DNA from: Thermococcus sp. MV5
GTDB taxonomy: Archaea; Methanobacteriota_B; Thermococci; Thermococcales; Thermococcaceae
Length of the DNA: 64,000 bases
Direction of reading: 5' to 3'
Assembly (NCBI RefSeq): GCF_012027425.1
Contig: NZ_SNUE01000005.1
Span: 210,752-274,751 of the forward strand
The translations under genes and the position numbers were made by a program. Every line of letters begins with the position of its first letter. Position 1 is the stretch's first letter. Below, piece after piece: positions 16,326-25,710 of the stretch. The notes under the pieces are model-generated. The model searched no databases. It was not told where the DNA came from and worked only from the letters and a program-made list of their open reading frames with translations.

Positions 16326-17309
16326 ATGAAGGAATTCAACATAGCATTCAAGGAGTTCTCCTCATCTATAAGGAGTAAGAGATTCATAAGCTTGCTCGCT
16401 TTCTATCTCTTCATAATGCTCTTCTTCAATTATGCTATTAAAGATGAACTCGTAAATAGAGCGGGGCAGATAGGCGTAAGTTACACTTCCTTTCCTTTAT
16501 CTGGGGTAGAGGGCATCATAATGGCGACCCCCTTATCAATTTCCATAACTGGGAATTTAATGATACTCCTCATTTTCGGGGCGATAATAGGAATAGTCCT
16601 TGGAGCTGACACAATAAACAAGGAAATTGAAGAGGGGACGGTTAAAGTGTTAATGAGCCATCCAATTTACAGGGATCAAGTTATAAATGGAAAATTCATT
16701 GGAAACAGCATGGCATTGTTCTCAATAGTCATGATAGGGCATGTCTTTTCAATAGCTTACCTCCTGTTACTTGGAATACCTCTCGATATCACCTCAATTC
16801 TAAGGGCTCTAATAGCGGCTATTTTCACTCTAATGTACATGATGACATTTCTAAGCATCGGTATTATGTTATCAACGCTCTTGAAAAAGCCTGAAACTGC
16901 AATGCTATTGGCAATAGCCCTTGCAATATTTCTGACTTTAATATATCCCTTCATAGTTGATATTGCACTCGATAAAATTGTGGGAGAAGAGCCTTATTGT
17001 CCTTCCCCAATTTATATGGTGGAAAAAGAACGGCATATTCATGAAAATCCTCTCAATCTATGCCCCGCAATAGCGGAATGGATGGACAAGAGGAAGTTGT
17101 GGAAAAATAGATTGTTTCTTTTGAATCCAACCCATCACTATGGACAGCTTATAATAAGTGCCTTTGCTGGGGATGAAGCTACTCAAGACTATCTTCCGTT
17201 GGGAGAATCCCTTTCAATAGGCTTCAACAATTTTGCAATGCTTTTAGTGGAGCATCTTTTGCCTTTTACAGTTGCGTATGTGCGATTTATGACCAGTGAT
17301 CTCAGGTGA
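16326..17309 (+). CDS. ABC-2 type permease subunit 2
   Basis: A 327-residue ABC-2 permease paralogous to the one at 12257. It shares the start MKEFNIAFKEFSSSIRSKRF, the IGIVLGADTINKEIEEGTVKVLMSHPIYRD segment and a large external loop between late helices. That loop carries Cys residues (EEPYCPSPIY and NLCPAIAEW) that the first permease lacks. GGAGGTAACGATAA precedes the ATG. A heterodimeric exporter of the two permeases with the ATPase at 13234 is the simplest reading. Confidence 0.9.
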   Translation: MKEFNIAFKEFSSSIRSKRFISLLAFYLFIMLFFNYAIKDELVNRAGQIGVSYTSFPLSGVEGIIMATPLSISITGNLMILLIFGAIIGIVLGADTINKEIEEGTVKVLMSHPIYRDQVINGKFIGNSMALFSIVMIGHVFSIAYLLLLGIPLDITSILRALIAAIFTLMYMMTFLSIGIMLSTLLKKPETAMLLAIALAIFLTLIYPFIVDIALDKIVGEEPYCPSPIYMVEKERHIHENPLNLCPAIAEWMDKRKLWKNRLFLLNPTHHYGQLIISAFAGDEATQDYLPLGESLSIGFNNFAMLLVEHLLPFTVAYVRFMTSDLR

Positions 17310-17342
17310 CTTTTTAATTTTTAAAATTGAAAATGGAAGGGT

Positions 17343-20237
17343 TCAGCCTTTGGCAACTCCAATGGGTCTCATCCTTGCAACAAGATTGGCTATTCCTGCT
17401 TCGTGTACAACTCTAACGACGTTATCAACATTCTTGTAAGCTCCTGGTGCCTCCTCGGCTACAACCCTCATGCTGGCTGCCCTAATGTATATTCCCTTCT
17501 GCATGAGCTCATTTTTGAGTCTATCTCCTCTAAACTGTCTCGTTGCAGCATGTCTGCTCAAAACTCTCCCCGCACCGTGGCATGTACTTCCAAATGTTTC
17601 TCTCATTGCGCCCTCAGCACCTGCCAATACATAGCTTGCTGTACCCATGGAGCCGGGAATTAATACTGGTTGTCCAACATCACGATATGTTTTGGGAATT
17701 GCTTCATGTCCAGCGGGGAATGCTCTTGTGGCACCCTTTCTGTGGACTACGACTCTAATCTTCCTTCCATTAACTTCGTGCTCTTCCACCTTCGCTATAT
17801 TGTGGGCTACATCGTAGACTATGTGCATTCCCAAATCTTCTGCCTTTTGTTTAAAGACCTCTTCAAAGCTCTCTCTTACCCAGTGAGTAATCATTTGTCT
17901 ATTTGCCCAAGCAAAGTTTGCTGCTGCCTTCATAGCACTAAAGTACCTTTGTCCTTCTTCGGTTTGGAATGGAACACTAACAAGTTCTCTATCGGGCCAT
18001 GGGACGTTATACTTTCTGTTTGCTTTTTCCATAATTCTCAGGTAGTCGCTGGCCACCTGATGCCCAAGACCTCTTGATCCTGTATGTACCATTACTACGA
18101 TTTGGCCCTCAAAAAGCCCATATGTTTTGGCGATTTTTTCATTAAAGACCTTGTCGACAACTTGGATTTCTAAAAAGTGATTTCCACTTCCGAGTGATCC
18201 TAATTGGGGAGCTCCCCGTTGTTTTGCTTTTTGACTAACAGCGTTTGGATTCGCTCCTTCCATTCTTCCTCCTTCTTCTAAGTGCTCTAGGTCATCTTTC
18301 CATCCATAACCATTATCTACAGCCCATTTTGCTCCGTCAGCTAGTACATCATCCAATTGAGTCCAGTGAAGTCTGATCCTTCCCTTGCTTCCAAGCCCAC
18401 TTGGGACGTTTTTGAATAGAGTATCAATGAGCTGTTTAATCTTTGGTCTCACTTCTTTCTCCCTTAAATTGGTTCTAATAAGTCTGACGCCGCAGTTGTG
18501 AACTACGACTCCATTTGCTATGAAGTTATGGGCCTCATGGTAGACACCGATGTCGTAGAACTTTGTATAATTGGGCTTCACGTTCTCGACTTTTACAACC
18601 TTCTCCGCTACAAAACCACCTGTGTAGCCTCTCTCTTTCATGAACTCATCGAAGGTTGGGAAGTCTTTTGGAACCCTTGGTTCTCTCTTTTGGTTGGTCT
18701 TATTGTAGATTGTCCTCTCTACAAAACGTTTGTTTACAAGGTCTTTAACGGCTTCATGGGTAAATTTAACACTTCCAGTTTCTTTGTATATTCTTTTTAT
18801 AGTCTCCATGACCATTTTACGTTCTTTTTTAATTCTTTCCTTGAGCTGGAGATAGGCATAGGCAATTAATCCCTTTGCTTTCTTTTCGAGATCATATTCA
18901 TAGTTTATCTTTCCAAGGAATTTTCTGATATTTTCCTCTCCAACTATTGACAATCTGTAGGCAACACTATCCTTAGACCTGATTTCATATAGCGTCGTTT
19001 TTATCCCAAATTCTGCAAGAAGTTTTGCAACGTCCCCAAGGAAGTCAATGAGATTTTCTTCAAGTTCCTGAACTTTGGCTTGAGTAAAGTTTATTGGAAG
19101 TGGTGTGTTTCCTTTGAATCCTACTATACTACCATCCGCCGCAAAGAGTCCTGCCAAGAAATTCCTTTTTATCCAGAGAGGAGCTTCCATTATCCATTTA
19201 GGTATACGGTATGGTGTTTTAGCTTTCTTTCCTCTGGGCATTCCCAACTTTTCCATGAGACATGCAAAGCTTCTCGAAGTGACTCTCAGTTCTGTTGATA
19301 TGCTCTTGCCCTGATAGGTGCCGTTTATAGTTTCAATGTGATAACCTCTCTCGCGAACATAAATATTGGAGTTTACACCAAGCTTTTCCAGATCCCTCTG
19401 GAGCTCTTTGAGTGTTTCTTCCTTTCCATAGAATGATAGAGTAATTCTTCCGCCCTGTTTCCCTAGGTGACCATCACCGAATGCGAAGCCTAAAATTCTG
19501 GCTATAGTGCCGACTTTTGGATCATTCCAGTAGAGAGGAATTAGTCCCCTTTCGCGAAGATATGAAATTACCTGTGGATCTTCTCCATCAAATGCTTCCT
19601 CTCCAAGGATAGTCCCTTTCTTTTCTTCGAACTCTACTCCCTCAAAGGGATAAACAATGACAAAATCATTCTTCTTAATGTTTTTGAGATAAACATAGCC
19701 TTCGGGAGTAAGAACAGGGTGGTCTATGCTGCCTTCGATTATTCTCCCGCTCTCAGTGGTTATTCTCACTGCCATCTCGCCTTCCTCAATCTCTCTCTCT
19801 GCGATAAAGGATACTTGTGATGAGTCATTGTGACCTTCGTCAATATTGTAGACTTTAATCCCTTGGAGCTTAAACTTTGCGGGCATTTCTTCAATATTGA
19901 GCCAATAACCATGTTCAGTTAGAACTTTTGAGCCTGGAGCGAGGCAATTCACATCATATCCAACGCCTCCAGGGCTTATCACACCCTCTTTTACATCAAA
20001 AGCAGCTACACCGCCTATTGGAAAACCATATCCTTGGTGGCCATCGGGCATTACGATGGAATATTTATAGATTCCGGGAAGCATGGCCACATTCGTGGCC
20101 TGTTCTAAAGTCTTGTCTTGACGCATTTTTTGAAGTAAAGTATCGTCAGCATAAACTCTTCCAGGAACTCTCATTCTTCTATCAAACTTGGGTATTTCCC
20201 ACCTTATCTTATCCAATCTCTTCAGGGGTATCTCCAT
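17343..20237 (-). CDS. rtcB: RtcB RNA ligase precursor with in-frame intein
   Basis: A tRNA-splicing ligase that joins 2',3'-cyclic phosphate to 5'-OH RNA ends with GTP and Mn2+. The exteins total about 480 residues, the normal RtcB size, and are split by a 484-residue intein in the active site. The N-extein runs to [10 protein letters not shown] and the C-extein starts CGVRLIRTN, whose Cys is a metal ligand. Other catalytic marks are [21 protein letters not shown] and the TCHGAGR motif with the guanylylated His. ATG 20237 is preferred over GTG 20246. A PUA-like protein, Trm4-type methyltransferase and archease lie just upstream on the same strand. Confidence 0.97.
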   Translation of the reverse strand: MEIPLKRLDKIRWEIPKFDRRMRVPGRVYADDTLLQKMRQDKTLEQATNVAMLPGIYKYSIVMPDGHQGYGFPIGGVAAFDVKEGVISPGGVGYDVNCLAPGSKVLTEHGYWLNIEEMPAKFKLQGIKVYNIDEGHNDSSQVSFIAEREIEEGEMAVRITTESGRIIEGSIDHPVLTPEGYVYLKNIKKNDFVIVYPFEGVEFEEKKGTILGEEAFDGEDPQVISYLRERGLIPLYWNDPKVGTIARILGFAFGDGHLGKQGGRITLSFYGKEETLKELQRDLEKLGVNSNIYVRERGYHIETINGTYQGKSISTELRVTSRSFACLMEKLGMPRGKKAKTPYRIPKWIMEAPLWIKRNFLAGLFAADGSIVGFKGNTPLPINFTQAKVQELEENLIDFLGDVAKLLAEFGIKTTLYEIRSKDSVAYRLSIVGEENIRKFLGKINYEYDLEKKAKGLIAYAYLQLKERIKKERKMVMETIKRIYKETGSVKFTHEAVKDLVNKRFVERTIYNKTNQKREPRVPKDFPTFDEFMKERGYTGGFVAEKVVKVENVKPNYTKFYDIGVYHEAHNFIANGVVVHNCGVRLIRTNLREKEVRPKIKQLIDTLFKNVPSGLGSKGRIRLHWTQLDDVLADGAKWAVDNGYGWKDDLEHLEEGGRMEGANPNAVSQKAKQRGAPQLGSLGSGNHFLEIQVVDKVFNEKIAKTYGLFEGQIVVMVHTGSRGLGHQVASDYLRIMEKANRKYNVPWPDRELVSVPFQTEEGQRYFSAMKAAANFAWANRQMITHWVRESFEEVFKQKAEDLGMHIVYDVAHNIAKVEEHEVNGRKIRVVVHRKGATRAFPAGHEAIPKTYRDVGQPVLIPGSMGTASYVLAGAEGAMRETFGSTCHGAGRVLSRHAATRQFRGDRLKNELMQKGIYIRAASMRVVAEEAPGAYKNVDNVVRVVHEAGIANLVARMRPIGVAKG
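18495..19946 (-). other. Intein in RtcB with LAGLIDADG homing endonuclease
   Basis: The intein begins at the Cys of [13 protein letters not shown] and ends in VVVHN before the C-extein Cys, a full set of class 1 splice residues. It has 484 codons. Block B is [12 protein letters not shown]. Two dodecapeptide motifs, [12 protein letters not shown] and [12 protein letters not shown], mark a LAGLIDADG (DOD) homing endonuclease. All conserved residues appear intact, so both splicing and homing are probably active. RtcB inteins at this site are known in Pyrococcus. Confidence 0.93.
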
Positions 20238-20285
20238 TCTCCTCACCTCACTATTAAATAACTCTCAAAACTTTAAAAGATTGTG

Positions 20286-20690
20286 CTATTCGAGATTAAT
20301 TCTCCGCTCTTTGGGCACATAATTTTTTATAATCCCCTCTTTAGCTTTTCCACATCCGAGGTAGTACTGGCCCCATTTTAGTATTACCCATCCATTTATC
20401 TCTTCATTGGTTTTTAGATCTTTTCCAGCCAACCACAGCTTAGCTTTTTCTTCATCGACTTCAACTATGTTTTTTTGACCCTTTGAACCAACTAGGAATG
20501 CTCCCTCTATGGTTAGTCTTATTCCATCACTCTCAATTTTTCCGAAATAAATGCCTTTTTCAGTGTGTACCTTAGGATTAAATGGGCAAGGTTTGTAAGC
20601 ATAAATTCTTCTATTCGGCTTAACTTCAAAAATTAGATCTGGTGCATATCCATACTGTTCTGTGAGCATCTCTTTTACTTTTTTATTCAT
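20286..20690 (-). CDS. PUA/RsmF C-terminal-like RNA-binding protein
   Basis: A 134-residue protein. ATG 20690 overlaps the stop of the upstream methyltransferase as ATGA, so it is translationally coupled; the longer open frame to 20756 is shadow. The body (KPCPFNPKVHTEKGIYFGKIE, then GAFLVGSKGQ, VVEVDEEKAKLWLAGKDL and NGWVILKWGQYYLGCGKAKEG) resembles the PUA-like C-terminal domain found fused to NOL1/NOP2/RsmF methyltransferases. Here it is a separate chain, so it may supply RNA binding to the methyltransferase next to it. I infer this from gene order. Confidence 0.8.
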   Translation of the reverse strand: MNKKVKEMLTEQYGYAPDLIFEVKPNRRIYAYKPCPFNPKVHTEKGIYFGKIESDGIRLTIEGAFLVGSKGQKNIVEVDEEKAKLWLAGKDLKTNEEINGWVILKWGQYYLGCGKAKEGIIKNYVPKERRINLE

Positions 20691-21601
20691 GGCTTTCTTA
20701 TCTTTGCCACAAAGAATGCCTCTGTGTTGTTGTCCTCTGGATGTAGTCTTAGACACTTTTTCACCTCCTCAGAGTATTTCTTTCCTTCGAATTCCAAAAC
20801 TGGTGGGGTGGATTTCAGGGGGAGATTTATTTTTTCGAGCTTTGCATCGGTTTTACGAAGGAGGTAGTCTACAATTTCCTCATTCTCAAAAGGATCTATT
20901 GTACATGTGGAGTACACAAGTATTCCACCTGGTTTTAAAGCTTTGTACGCAGCCAGTATAAGCTTTTTTTGGATGTTGGAATACATAATTACCTTTTTCA
21001 TGCTCCAGTTATTTAGGAACTTGAAGCTTTTTCGTACCATTCCCACACTTGAACAGGGAGCGTCTAAAAGCACTTTATCAAAAGTATTCTCAAACCGACT
21101 AAAATATGCCCCATCTTTGACAGTAACCCTTGTATTTAATACTCCAAAACGATTTAAATTAGCTATTAATACATTGACACGCCATTTTTTCATATCATTG
21201 GCTATTATGCACCCTTCATTCCCCATGAGTTGTGCTAATTGGGTTGTTTTTGCACCAGGAGCAGCTGCCATATCAAGTACGAGTTCCCCAGGTTTGGGGT
21301 CTAAGACAACAGGAGGTATCATGGAAGAGGCTTCTTGAGGAAAAACGAGGCCTAGTGAATATTCTATCATCTTTCCAAACTCGTGAGTATTTATGAAAAA
21401 TCCTTCCTTTACCCATGGAATTGGTTCGAGTTTGTATTTTTCTTCTAATCTTGACTTAACGTAATCTAATGGTGCTTTTAAGGTGTTTATTCGTATGCTT
21501 TGTCTTAAAGGAGTAAGTAAGAGATTCCAGAATTCTTTGCTCTCATCAAGTTGAGAGTATCTCTCGTAGAATGATCTATTTATTTTCAATACTTCTTCCA
21601 T
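20687..21601 (-). CDS. Trm4-type tRNA (cytosine-5) methyltransferase (NOL1/NOP2/Sun family)
   Basis: A 304-residue SAM-dependent RNA m5C methyltransferase. It shows motif I LDMAAAPGAKTTQLA, motif IV LLDAPCSSVGM with its PCS cysteine, and motif VI YSTCTIDPFENEE with the catalytic TC cysteine. GAGGTGATTAA lies before the ATG. In Pyrococcus abyssi the neighbouring archease and this methyltransferase are known partners: archease keeps Trm4 soluble and sharpens its site choice. The same adjacency (9-nt gap to archease) is seen here, which supports Trm4 over rRNA methyltransferases. Confidence 0.92.
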   Translation of the reverse strand: MEEVLKINRSFYERYSQLDESKEFWNLLLTPLRQSIRINTLKAPLDYVKSRLEEKYKLEPIPWVKEGFFINTHEFGKMIEYSLGLVFPQEASSMIPPVVLDPKPGELVLDMAAAPGAKTTQLAQLMGNEGCIIANDMKKWRVNVLIANLNRFGVLNTRVTVKDGAYFSRFENTFDKVLLDAPCSSVGMVRKSFKFLNNWSMKKVIMYSNIQKKLILAAYKALKPGGILVYSTCTIDPFENEEIVDYLLRKTDAKLEKINLPLKSTPPVLEFEGKKYSEEVKKCLRLHPEDNNTEAFFVAKIRKP

Positions 21602-21610
21602 TTAATCACC

Positions 21611-22036
21611 TCATATATCTGGGACAAGCTGAGCCATCCATTTACCTTCTTCAAGCCGTTTTATTTCCATTTCATGATAAGTTATTGCTTTAACTTCTTC
21701 CTTTGGTTCATGTTTCTCACTTAAATGCTCTCCATAGGCCACTGCTTCTAACTTATATCCTTTTTTACTCTTTTTGATTTTTACATCGAAGTCTCTAAAA
21801 ACCAGACCTTCCACATCGTGGAGGATTAGAAGTCTTTCAAGGAAGTCATATAAGAGTGACTGTAAATCTTCCCCCTCAGCTTCAATGAGTCTCGCTTCTT
21901 TTTTCTCAACTTTTCTCACATTTACCATAACGTCAAAGAGTGCTATGGCAACTGCTTCAAAGGCTTCTTCTAGAGTATCCCCATAACCTCTTATTCCAAT
22001 GTCTGCGGTATGTTCATAATGTTCCCACTTTTTCAT
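21611..22036 (-). CDS. Archease
   Basis: A 141-residue archease, a small metal-binding helper that activates RtcB ligase and assists Trm4. It starts [19 protein letters not shown] at ATG 22036, 4 nt after GGTGAG; GTG 22045 is less likely. The family motifs [19 protein letters not shown], the [10 protein letters not shown] helix and the AITYHEMEI strand with its metal-site His are present. Its position heads a run of genes that holds both of its known clients. Confidence 0.95.
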   Translation of the reverse strand: MKKWEHYEHTADIGIRGYGDTLEEAFEAVAIALFDVMVNVRKVEKKEARLIEAEGEDLQSLLYDFLERLLILHDVEGLVFRDFDVKIKKSKKGYKLEAVAYGEHLSEKHEPKEEVKAITYHEMEIKRLEEGKWMAQLVPDI

Positions 22037-22095
22037 CTCTCTCACCCGATAGGTTAATATTTCCCTAAGTTTATTAGGGTTTAGGGGAGAGTATC

Positions 22096-22971
22096 ATGAG
22101 AGAAGTAACAGTGAAGAAGATTATAGAAATGAAAGGGAAAGAGAAGATAGTAATGGTTACAGCGTACGACTATCCCTCTGCACTCATAGCGGATAAAGCT
22201 GGAATTGACATTATTTTTGTAGGGGATTCTCTTGGAATGGTGGTTTATGGAGATGAAAATACTTTAAGTGTCACTATGGATCAGATGCTTTATCACACTA
22301 GGGCTGTAGCCAAAGCTGTTAAACGGGGTTTGGTTCTGGCTGATATGCCATTTATGAGTTATGAAGTGAGTATTGAAGAAGGTATGAAAAATGCGGCCCG
22401 GTTGATTCAAGCAGGAGCAGATGCAGTGAAAATTGAAGGAGGCTACGATCATAGAAAACTCGTTAAGAGACTTGTTAGAGCGGGGATACCTGTTATGGGC
22501 CATACTGGACTTACACCACAGAGATACCTCCGTTTAGGAGGGTACCATATAACTGGGGAGACGGAAGAAGAAATTGAAGAAATTATTAAAGATGCGAAGG
22601 CTTTGGAAAAAGCTGGAGCGTTTGCAGTTGTTTTGGAGTTTGTGCTCTCTGATGTGGCTAAACTTGTTACAGAGGAGATTAATATACCAACTATTGGAAT
22701 AGGGTCTGGTCCCCATTGTGATGGCCAAGTTTTGGTTTGGCATGATTTACTAGGGGTCTATGAGCATGCACCTCCGTTTGTTAAGAGATATGCTGATTTA
22801 AGGAGCATAGTCCAATTAGCATTGGAAAATTATAGAGAAGAAGTAAAAGAAGGGAGATTTCCGAGTGGAAAGTATTACTGGGAGTTCTTGGATAAAGAGG
22901 ATTTCGAAAAGAAGAAGCGGAGGGTAATGGAAAGGTTGCTGGAGGATGAATTGGAAGAGGGATCAGTGTGA
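22096..22971 (+). CDS. panB: 3-methyl-2-oxobutanoate hydroxymethyltransferase PanB
   Basis: A 291-residue ketopantoate hydroxymethyltransferase, the first step of pantothenate and CoA synthesis (methylene-tetrahydrofolate or its archaeal analogue as C1 donor). Signatures are [31 protein letters not shown] with Mg2+-binding Asp, the KIEGGYDH segment, MGHTGLTPQ and [21 protein letters not shown]. The gene overlaps the following aminotransferase by 4 nt (GTGA), so the two are co-translated. Confidence 0.97.
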   Translation: MREVTVKKIIEMKGKEKIVMVTAYDYPSALIADKAGIDIIFVGDSLGMVVYGDENTLSVTMDQMLYHTRAVAKAVKRGLVLADMPFMSYEVSIEEGMKNAARLIQAGADAVKIEGGYDHRKLVKRLVRAGIPVMGHTGLTPQRYLRLGGYHITGETEEEIEEIIKDAKALEKAGAFAVVLEFVLSDVAKLVTEEINIPTIGIGSGPHCDGQVLVWHDLLGVYEHAPPFVKRYADLRSIVQLALENYREEVKEGRFPSGKYYWEFLDKEDFEKKKRRVMERLLEDELEEGSV

Positions 22972-24032
22972 AGTGGAGAGATAAGATCCGGAGGGAACTT
23001 TTTGATATTGAAACTCCAGGGGGTTATGCTGATAAACTCCTACATAAGGATGGTATACTTGACTGTTCCCTTGGGACAAATCCATTTGGGACTCCAGAAA
23101 GAGTAAAAAGAAAGCTAAAGACTATTGAGATAAATATTTCTAAGTACCCTGATGTTAAGTATACTGAACTTAGAAATGCTCTATCTGAGTATTGGGGTAT
23201 TGAAAAAGAAAGTATTTTCTTTGGATACGGTTCCATGGGGTGTTTTGAAAAAGTAAACAAGTTCGTAATAAGAAAGGGATCTAAAGTTCTTGGAGTTTCT
23301 CCTCAATATACTAGATATGTCAGCGATGTAGTCGCCATGGGGGGAGTTTATACTTCGGTGGTCTTGAAAAAGGAAAATAATTTTAGAATTGATTTAGATG
23401 AGCTTATTCACTCAATAACTGAGGATCATGTTCTGATGTATCTCGATAATCCGCACAATCCTACTGGCCAAGTGTTAAAACTCAAAGAAGTGGAGGAGAT
23501 CGTGGAGGAAGCTGGTCGAAAGGGTGTCTTGGTGTTGATAGATGAGGCCTATGGGGATTTTGTTGAAAAGAAAGAATCAGCCATAAACTTAAGCTTGGAT
23601 AATCTAATTGTCTTGCGTTCGTTTTCCAAAGGCTTTGGATTGGCTTCAATGAGAGTAGGATATGCGGTTATAAAGAACAAAGAGCTTGGGAAGCTTTATG
23701 AAAAGGTAGATCTTCCGTTTCCAATAAGTACAATTGGTGAGGCATTAGCAGTTGAAGCACTTAAAGATCATAATTTCTTGGAAAACAGTAGAAAGCAAAT
23801 AGCAACTATAAAACAGAGGATAATTCACGCCCTCAAGAAGGTGTTTCAAATAGCTGAAACCCATCCACAAACTCCAATAATGCTTGTTAGTGGAGAAGGA
23901 GATATCTACCGTTATTTTTTGGAAAGAGGAGTATTGACAGTACCAGGGTCAGCATTCAAACCTTTGGATAACTCATATGTTAGATTAAGGGTTCCGAAAA
24001 ATGAGGAGGACCTTTTAAGCAGGCTCTTTTAA
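22968..24032 (+). CDS. PLP-dependent class I/II aminotransferase (HisC/CobC-like)
   Basis: A 354-residue fold-type I aminotransferase starting at GTG 22968 in a GTGA overlap with panB. It shows [26 protein letters not shown], the [10 protein letters not shown] motif, DEAYGDF and the Schiff-base lysine in [16 protein letters not shown]. It most resembles histidinol-phosphate and threonine-phosphate aminotransferases/decarboxylases (HisC/CobC). It is related to the gene at 38812 but clearly diverged. Its substrate is not evident; co-translation with PanB hints at amino- or keto-acid supply for pantothenate. Confidence 0.88.
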   Translation: MKWRDKIRRELFDIETPGGYADKLLHKDGILDCSLGTNPFGTPERVKRKLKTIEINISKYPDVKYTELRNALSEYWGIEKESIFFGYGSMGCFEKVNKFVIRKGSKVLGVSPQYTRYVSDVVAMGGVYTSVVLKKENNFRIDLDELIHSITEDHVLMYLDNPHNPTGQVLKLKEVEEIVEEAGRKGVLVLIDEAYGDFVEKKESAINLSLDNLIVLRSFSKGFGLASMRVGYAVIKNKELGKLYEKVDLPFPISTIGEALAVEALKDHNFLENSRKQIATIKQRIIHALKKVFQIAETHPQTPIMLVSGEGDIYRYFLERGVLTVPGSAFKPLDNSYVRLRVPKNEEDLLSRLF

Positions 24033-24863
24033 TTCACTTTTTATTCTACTTACCATGAGAGTTCCTATAGTTATCAGAATGAAACCAATCATATGATAGC
24101 CTGTAAACTTTTCTCCTAGGAGTAGAGCTAGTCCAATTGCCACGGCGGGGGCGGGAGTAATTATGGCGGTGGCTTTTGAGAGGTTTATACGTTTTATTGA
24201 TAGATACCATATGACCTGGCCAAGGGAAAGTATGATGGCTTCGGCCATTGCAAATTTTGAGAATTCGAGGCCTTGGGGAAGGGCGAGTATAAAAAGTAAA
24301 ATTCCTCCAAAGGTGTTTCGAAAAGCTGCTATGAGAAATGGATTGTAGGGAAGTTTTTTTGCTATTATATGTCCACTCTGCCAAAATAGCGGGACTAATA
24401 GAAGGAGTAAATCTCCTTTTTTAGGAACAACGGGTTTACCTTGAGTTATCACTAAGACGAGTCCTAAAAGAATCAAAACCGACCAAAGGACCTGTTCCCT
24501 TGTTATTCTCTCTCGTAATAGGATATAAGCGAGTACAAAGGAAAAAAGGACTTCAGCTCTTGTTATTAATGAGGCATTTATTGCCGTACTAAGCTGGGCT
24601 CCGTAGGAATATGCTATGTATGCTAGGGCGGTTCCAAATATTCCCACAAGGACGGCTTTGGGTATGTATTGTGGATTTTCTTTAACATCTTTCCAGCTTG
24701 AGGTTGAAAAAACAATTGGCCAAAGAATAAAAGAAGCAATAATGGCAGAAAACGCTGCAAAACTCATAGGATTTGCTGGATTTGCTTTTATAACTACAGG
24801 TTCTATTCCATATAGAAACAGTCCTATAAAAGCTAAAAGAGTGCCTTCAGTCTCTTTGTTCAT
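24015..24863 (-). CDS. EamA/DMT-family transporter
   Basis: A 282-residue membrane protein with ten predicted helices in two EamA repeats (roughly residues 8-135 and 150-280). It starts MNKETEGTLLAFIGLFLYG at ATG 24863, just after GGGTGGATGGA; the longer frame to 24905 is not supported. The second repeat ends IGLALLLGEKFTGYHMIGFILI, a classic DMT closing motif. Such carriers export amino acids or other metabolites; the substrate is unknown. It overlaps the upstream PqqD-like gene by 17 nt. Confidence 0.88.
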   Translation of the reverse strand: MNKETEGTLLAFIGLFLYGIEPVVIKANPANPMSFAAFSAIIASFILWPIVFSTSSWKDVKENPQYIPKAVLVGIFGTALAYIAYSYGAQLSTAINASLITRAEVLFSFVLAYILLRERITREQVLWSVLILLGLVLVITQGKPVVPKKGDLLLLLVPLFWQSGHIIAKKLPYNPFLIAAFRNTFGGILLFILALPQGLEFSKFAMAEAIILSLGQVIWYLSIKRINLSKATAIITPAPAVAIGLALLLGEKFTGYHMIGFILITIGTLMVSRIKSELKEPA

Positions 24864-25185
24864 TCCATCCACCCAGAAGAATAAGGTTTCTCTTGTACAA
24901 TTCAAGGATGAATGTTACAAGGCGCTCATACAATGGTTCGGCTTCTTCTCCAAACCTTTCTTTGACTTTCTTTCCAATTTGTTCTATTGTTCTTGTTCCA
25001 TCACATAGTTCCCATACAAAGGCTCCTACTTCATCAAGTTCGAGTCGTCTGTATTCCCCATGAAGCTTTCTTGCGAGAAAATCTAATCGGGAAGTCATAG
25101 GGATTAAAAGGTAATATTTATTATCGATTTTTCTCAGCTCAATTTTATCTAGTTTCTTTGGAATAAGCTTGAGGTAGTCTTCCAT
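24847..25185 (-). CDS. PqqD-like (RiPP recognition element) protein
   Basis: A 112-residue protein whose central part, LDEVGAFVWELCDGTRTIEQIGKKVKERFG, is a PqqD-type winged helix. Such domains usually bind leader peptides for radical SAM or other RiPP enzymes. The N-terminal extension contains a beta-strand pair (IELRKIDNKYYLLIPMTSR). GGTGAAGTGTC precedes the ATG. No radical SAM maturase or obvious precursor peptide is adjacent; the partner gene is a DMT exporter. It may be a stand-alone conserved Thermococcales protein. Confidence 0.82.
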   Translation of the reverse strand: MEDYLKLIPKKLDKIELRKIDNKYYLLIPMTSRLDFLARKLHGEYRRLELDEVGAFVWELCDGTRTIEQIGKKVKERFGEEAEPLYERLVTFILELYKRNLILLGGWNEQRD

Positions 25186-25230
25186 GACACTTCACCAAGG
25201 TAGATGAGAAAAGAGGACTTATAAGAGTGT

Positions 25231-25318
25231 TGGCGCCGGGGCAGGGATTTGAACCCTGGCGGGCTTAACGCCCACGGACTCTCCAGGCCCGCGCCTTCCC
25301 TGGCTAGGCTACCCCGGC
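25231..25318 (-). tRNA. tRNA-Ser (anticodon GGA)
   Basis: A class II tRNA with a long variable arm. The acceptor stem is GCCGGGG paired with CCCCGGC, the discriminator is G and CCA is encoded (25233-25231). The D arm is GCCTAGCCAGGGAAGGC. The anticodon loop CTGGAGA gives GGA, reading UCC/UCU. The T arm is CAGGG-TTCAAAT-CCCTG. It lies 17 nt after the S10 stop and is probably cut from the tuf-rps10 transcript. Confidence 0.95.
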
Positions 25319-25335
25319 GCTAAAAATAATGAGAA

Positions 25336-25644
25336 TCATGAGACGAGCTCAATTTCAATAGTGACATCCTCAGGAACGCGAATTCTCATAATTTGCCTCA
25401 TAGCTCTCTCGTCAGCTTCAATGTCAATGAGTCTCTTGTGGACTCTAAGCTCAAACCTATCAAAAGTTGCACTTCCTTCGCCATCTGGGCTCTTTCTTGT
25501 TGTGATCCTTATTCTCTTGGTTGGCAATGGTATTGGCCCGCTCATTCTAACACCAGTTCTCTCTGCAATTTGCTTGATTTGATCTGTAACCTCATTAAGA
25601 GCACTTATGTTTGTGCTCGCCAGTTTAATTCTTGCCTTTTGCAT
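25336..25644 (-). CDS. rps10: 30S ribosomal protein S10
   Basis: A 102-residue S10. The motifs [43 protein letters not shown] and [12 protein letters not shown] are diagnostic. ATG 25644 follows GAGGTG by 7 nt, so the open GTG at 25653 is upstream of or within the ribosome site and unlikely. It follows EF-1alpha by about 66 nt, the conserved archaeal order. Confidence 0.97.
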   Translation of the reverse strand: MQKARIKLASTNISALNEVTDQIKQIAERTGVRMSGPIPLPTKRIRITTRKSPDGEGSATFDRFELRVHKRLIDIEADERAMRQIMRIRVPEDVTIEIELVS

Positions 25645-25710
25645 TTTTGCCACCTCTATAAGCTCTAATGATAAATTAATAATGTTAAAGGAAAAGGCTA
25701 GAGAAGGGCT

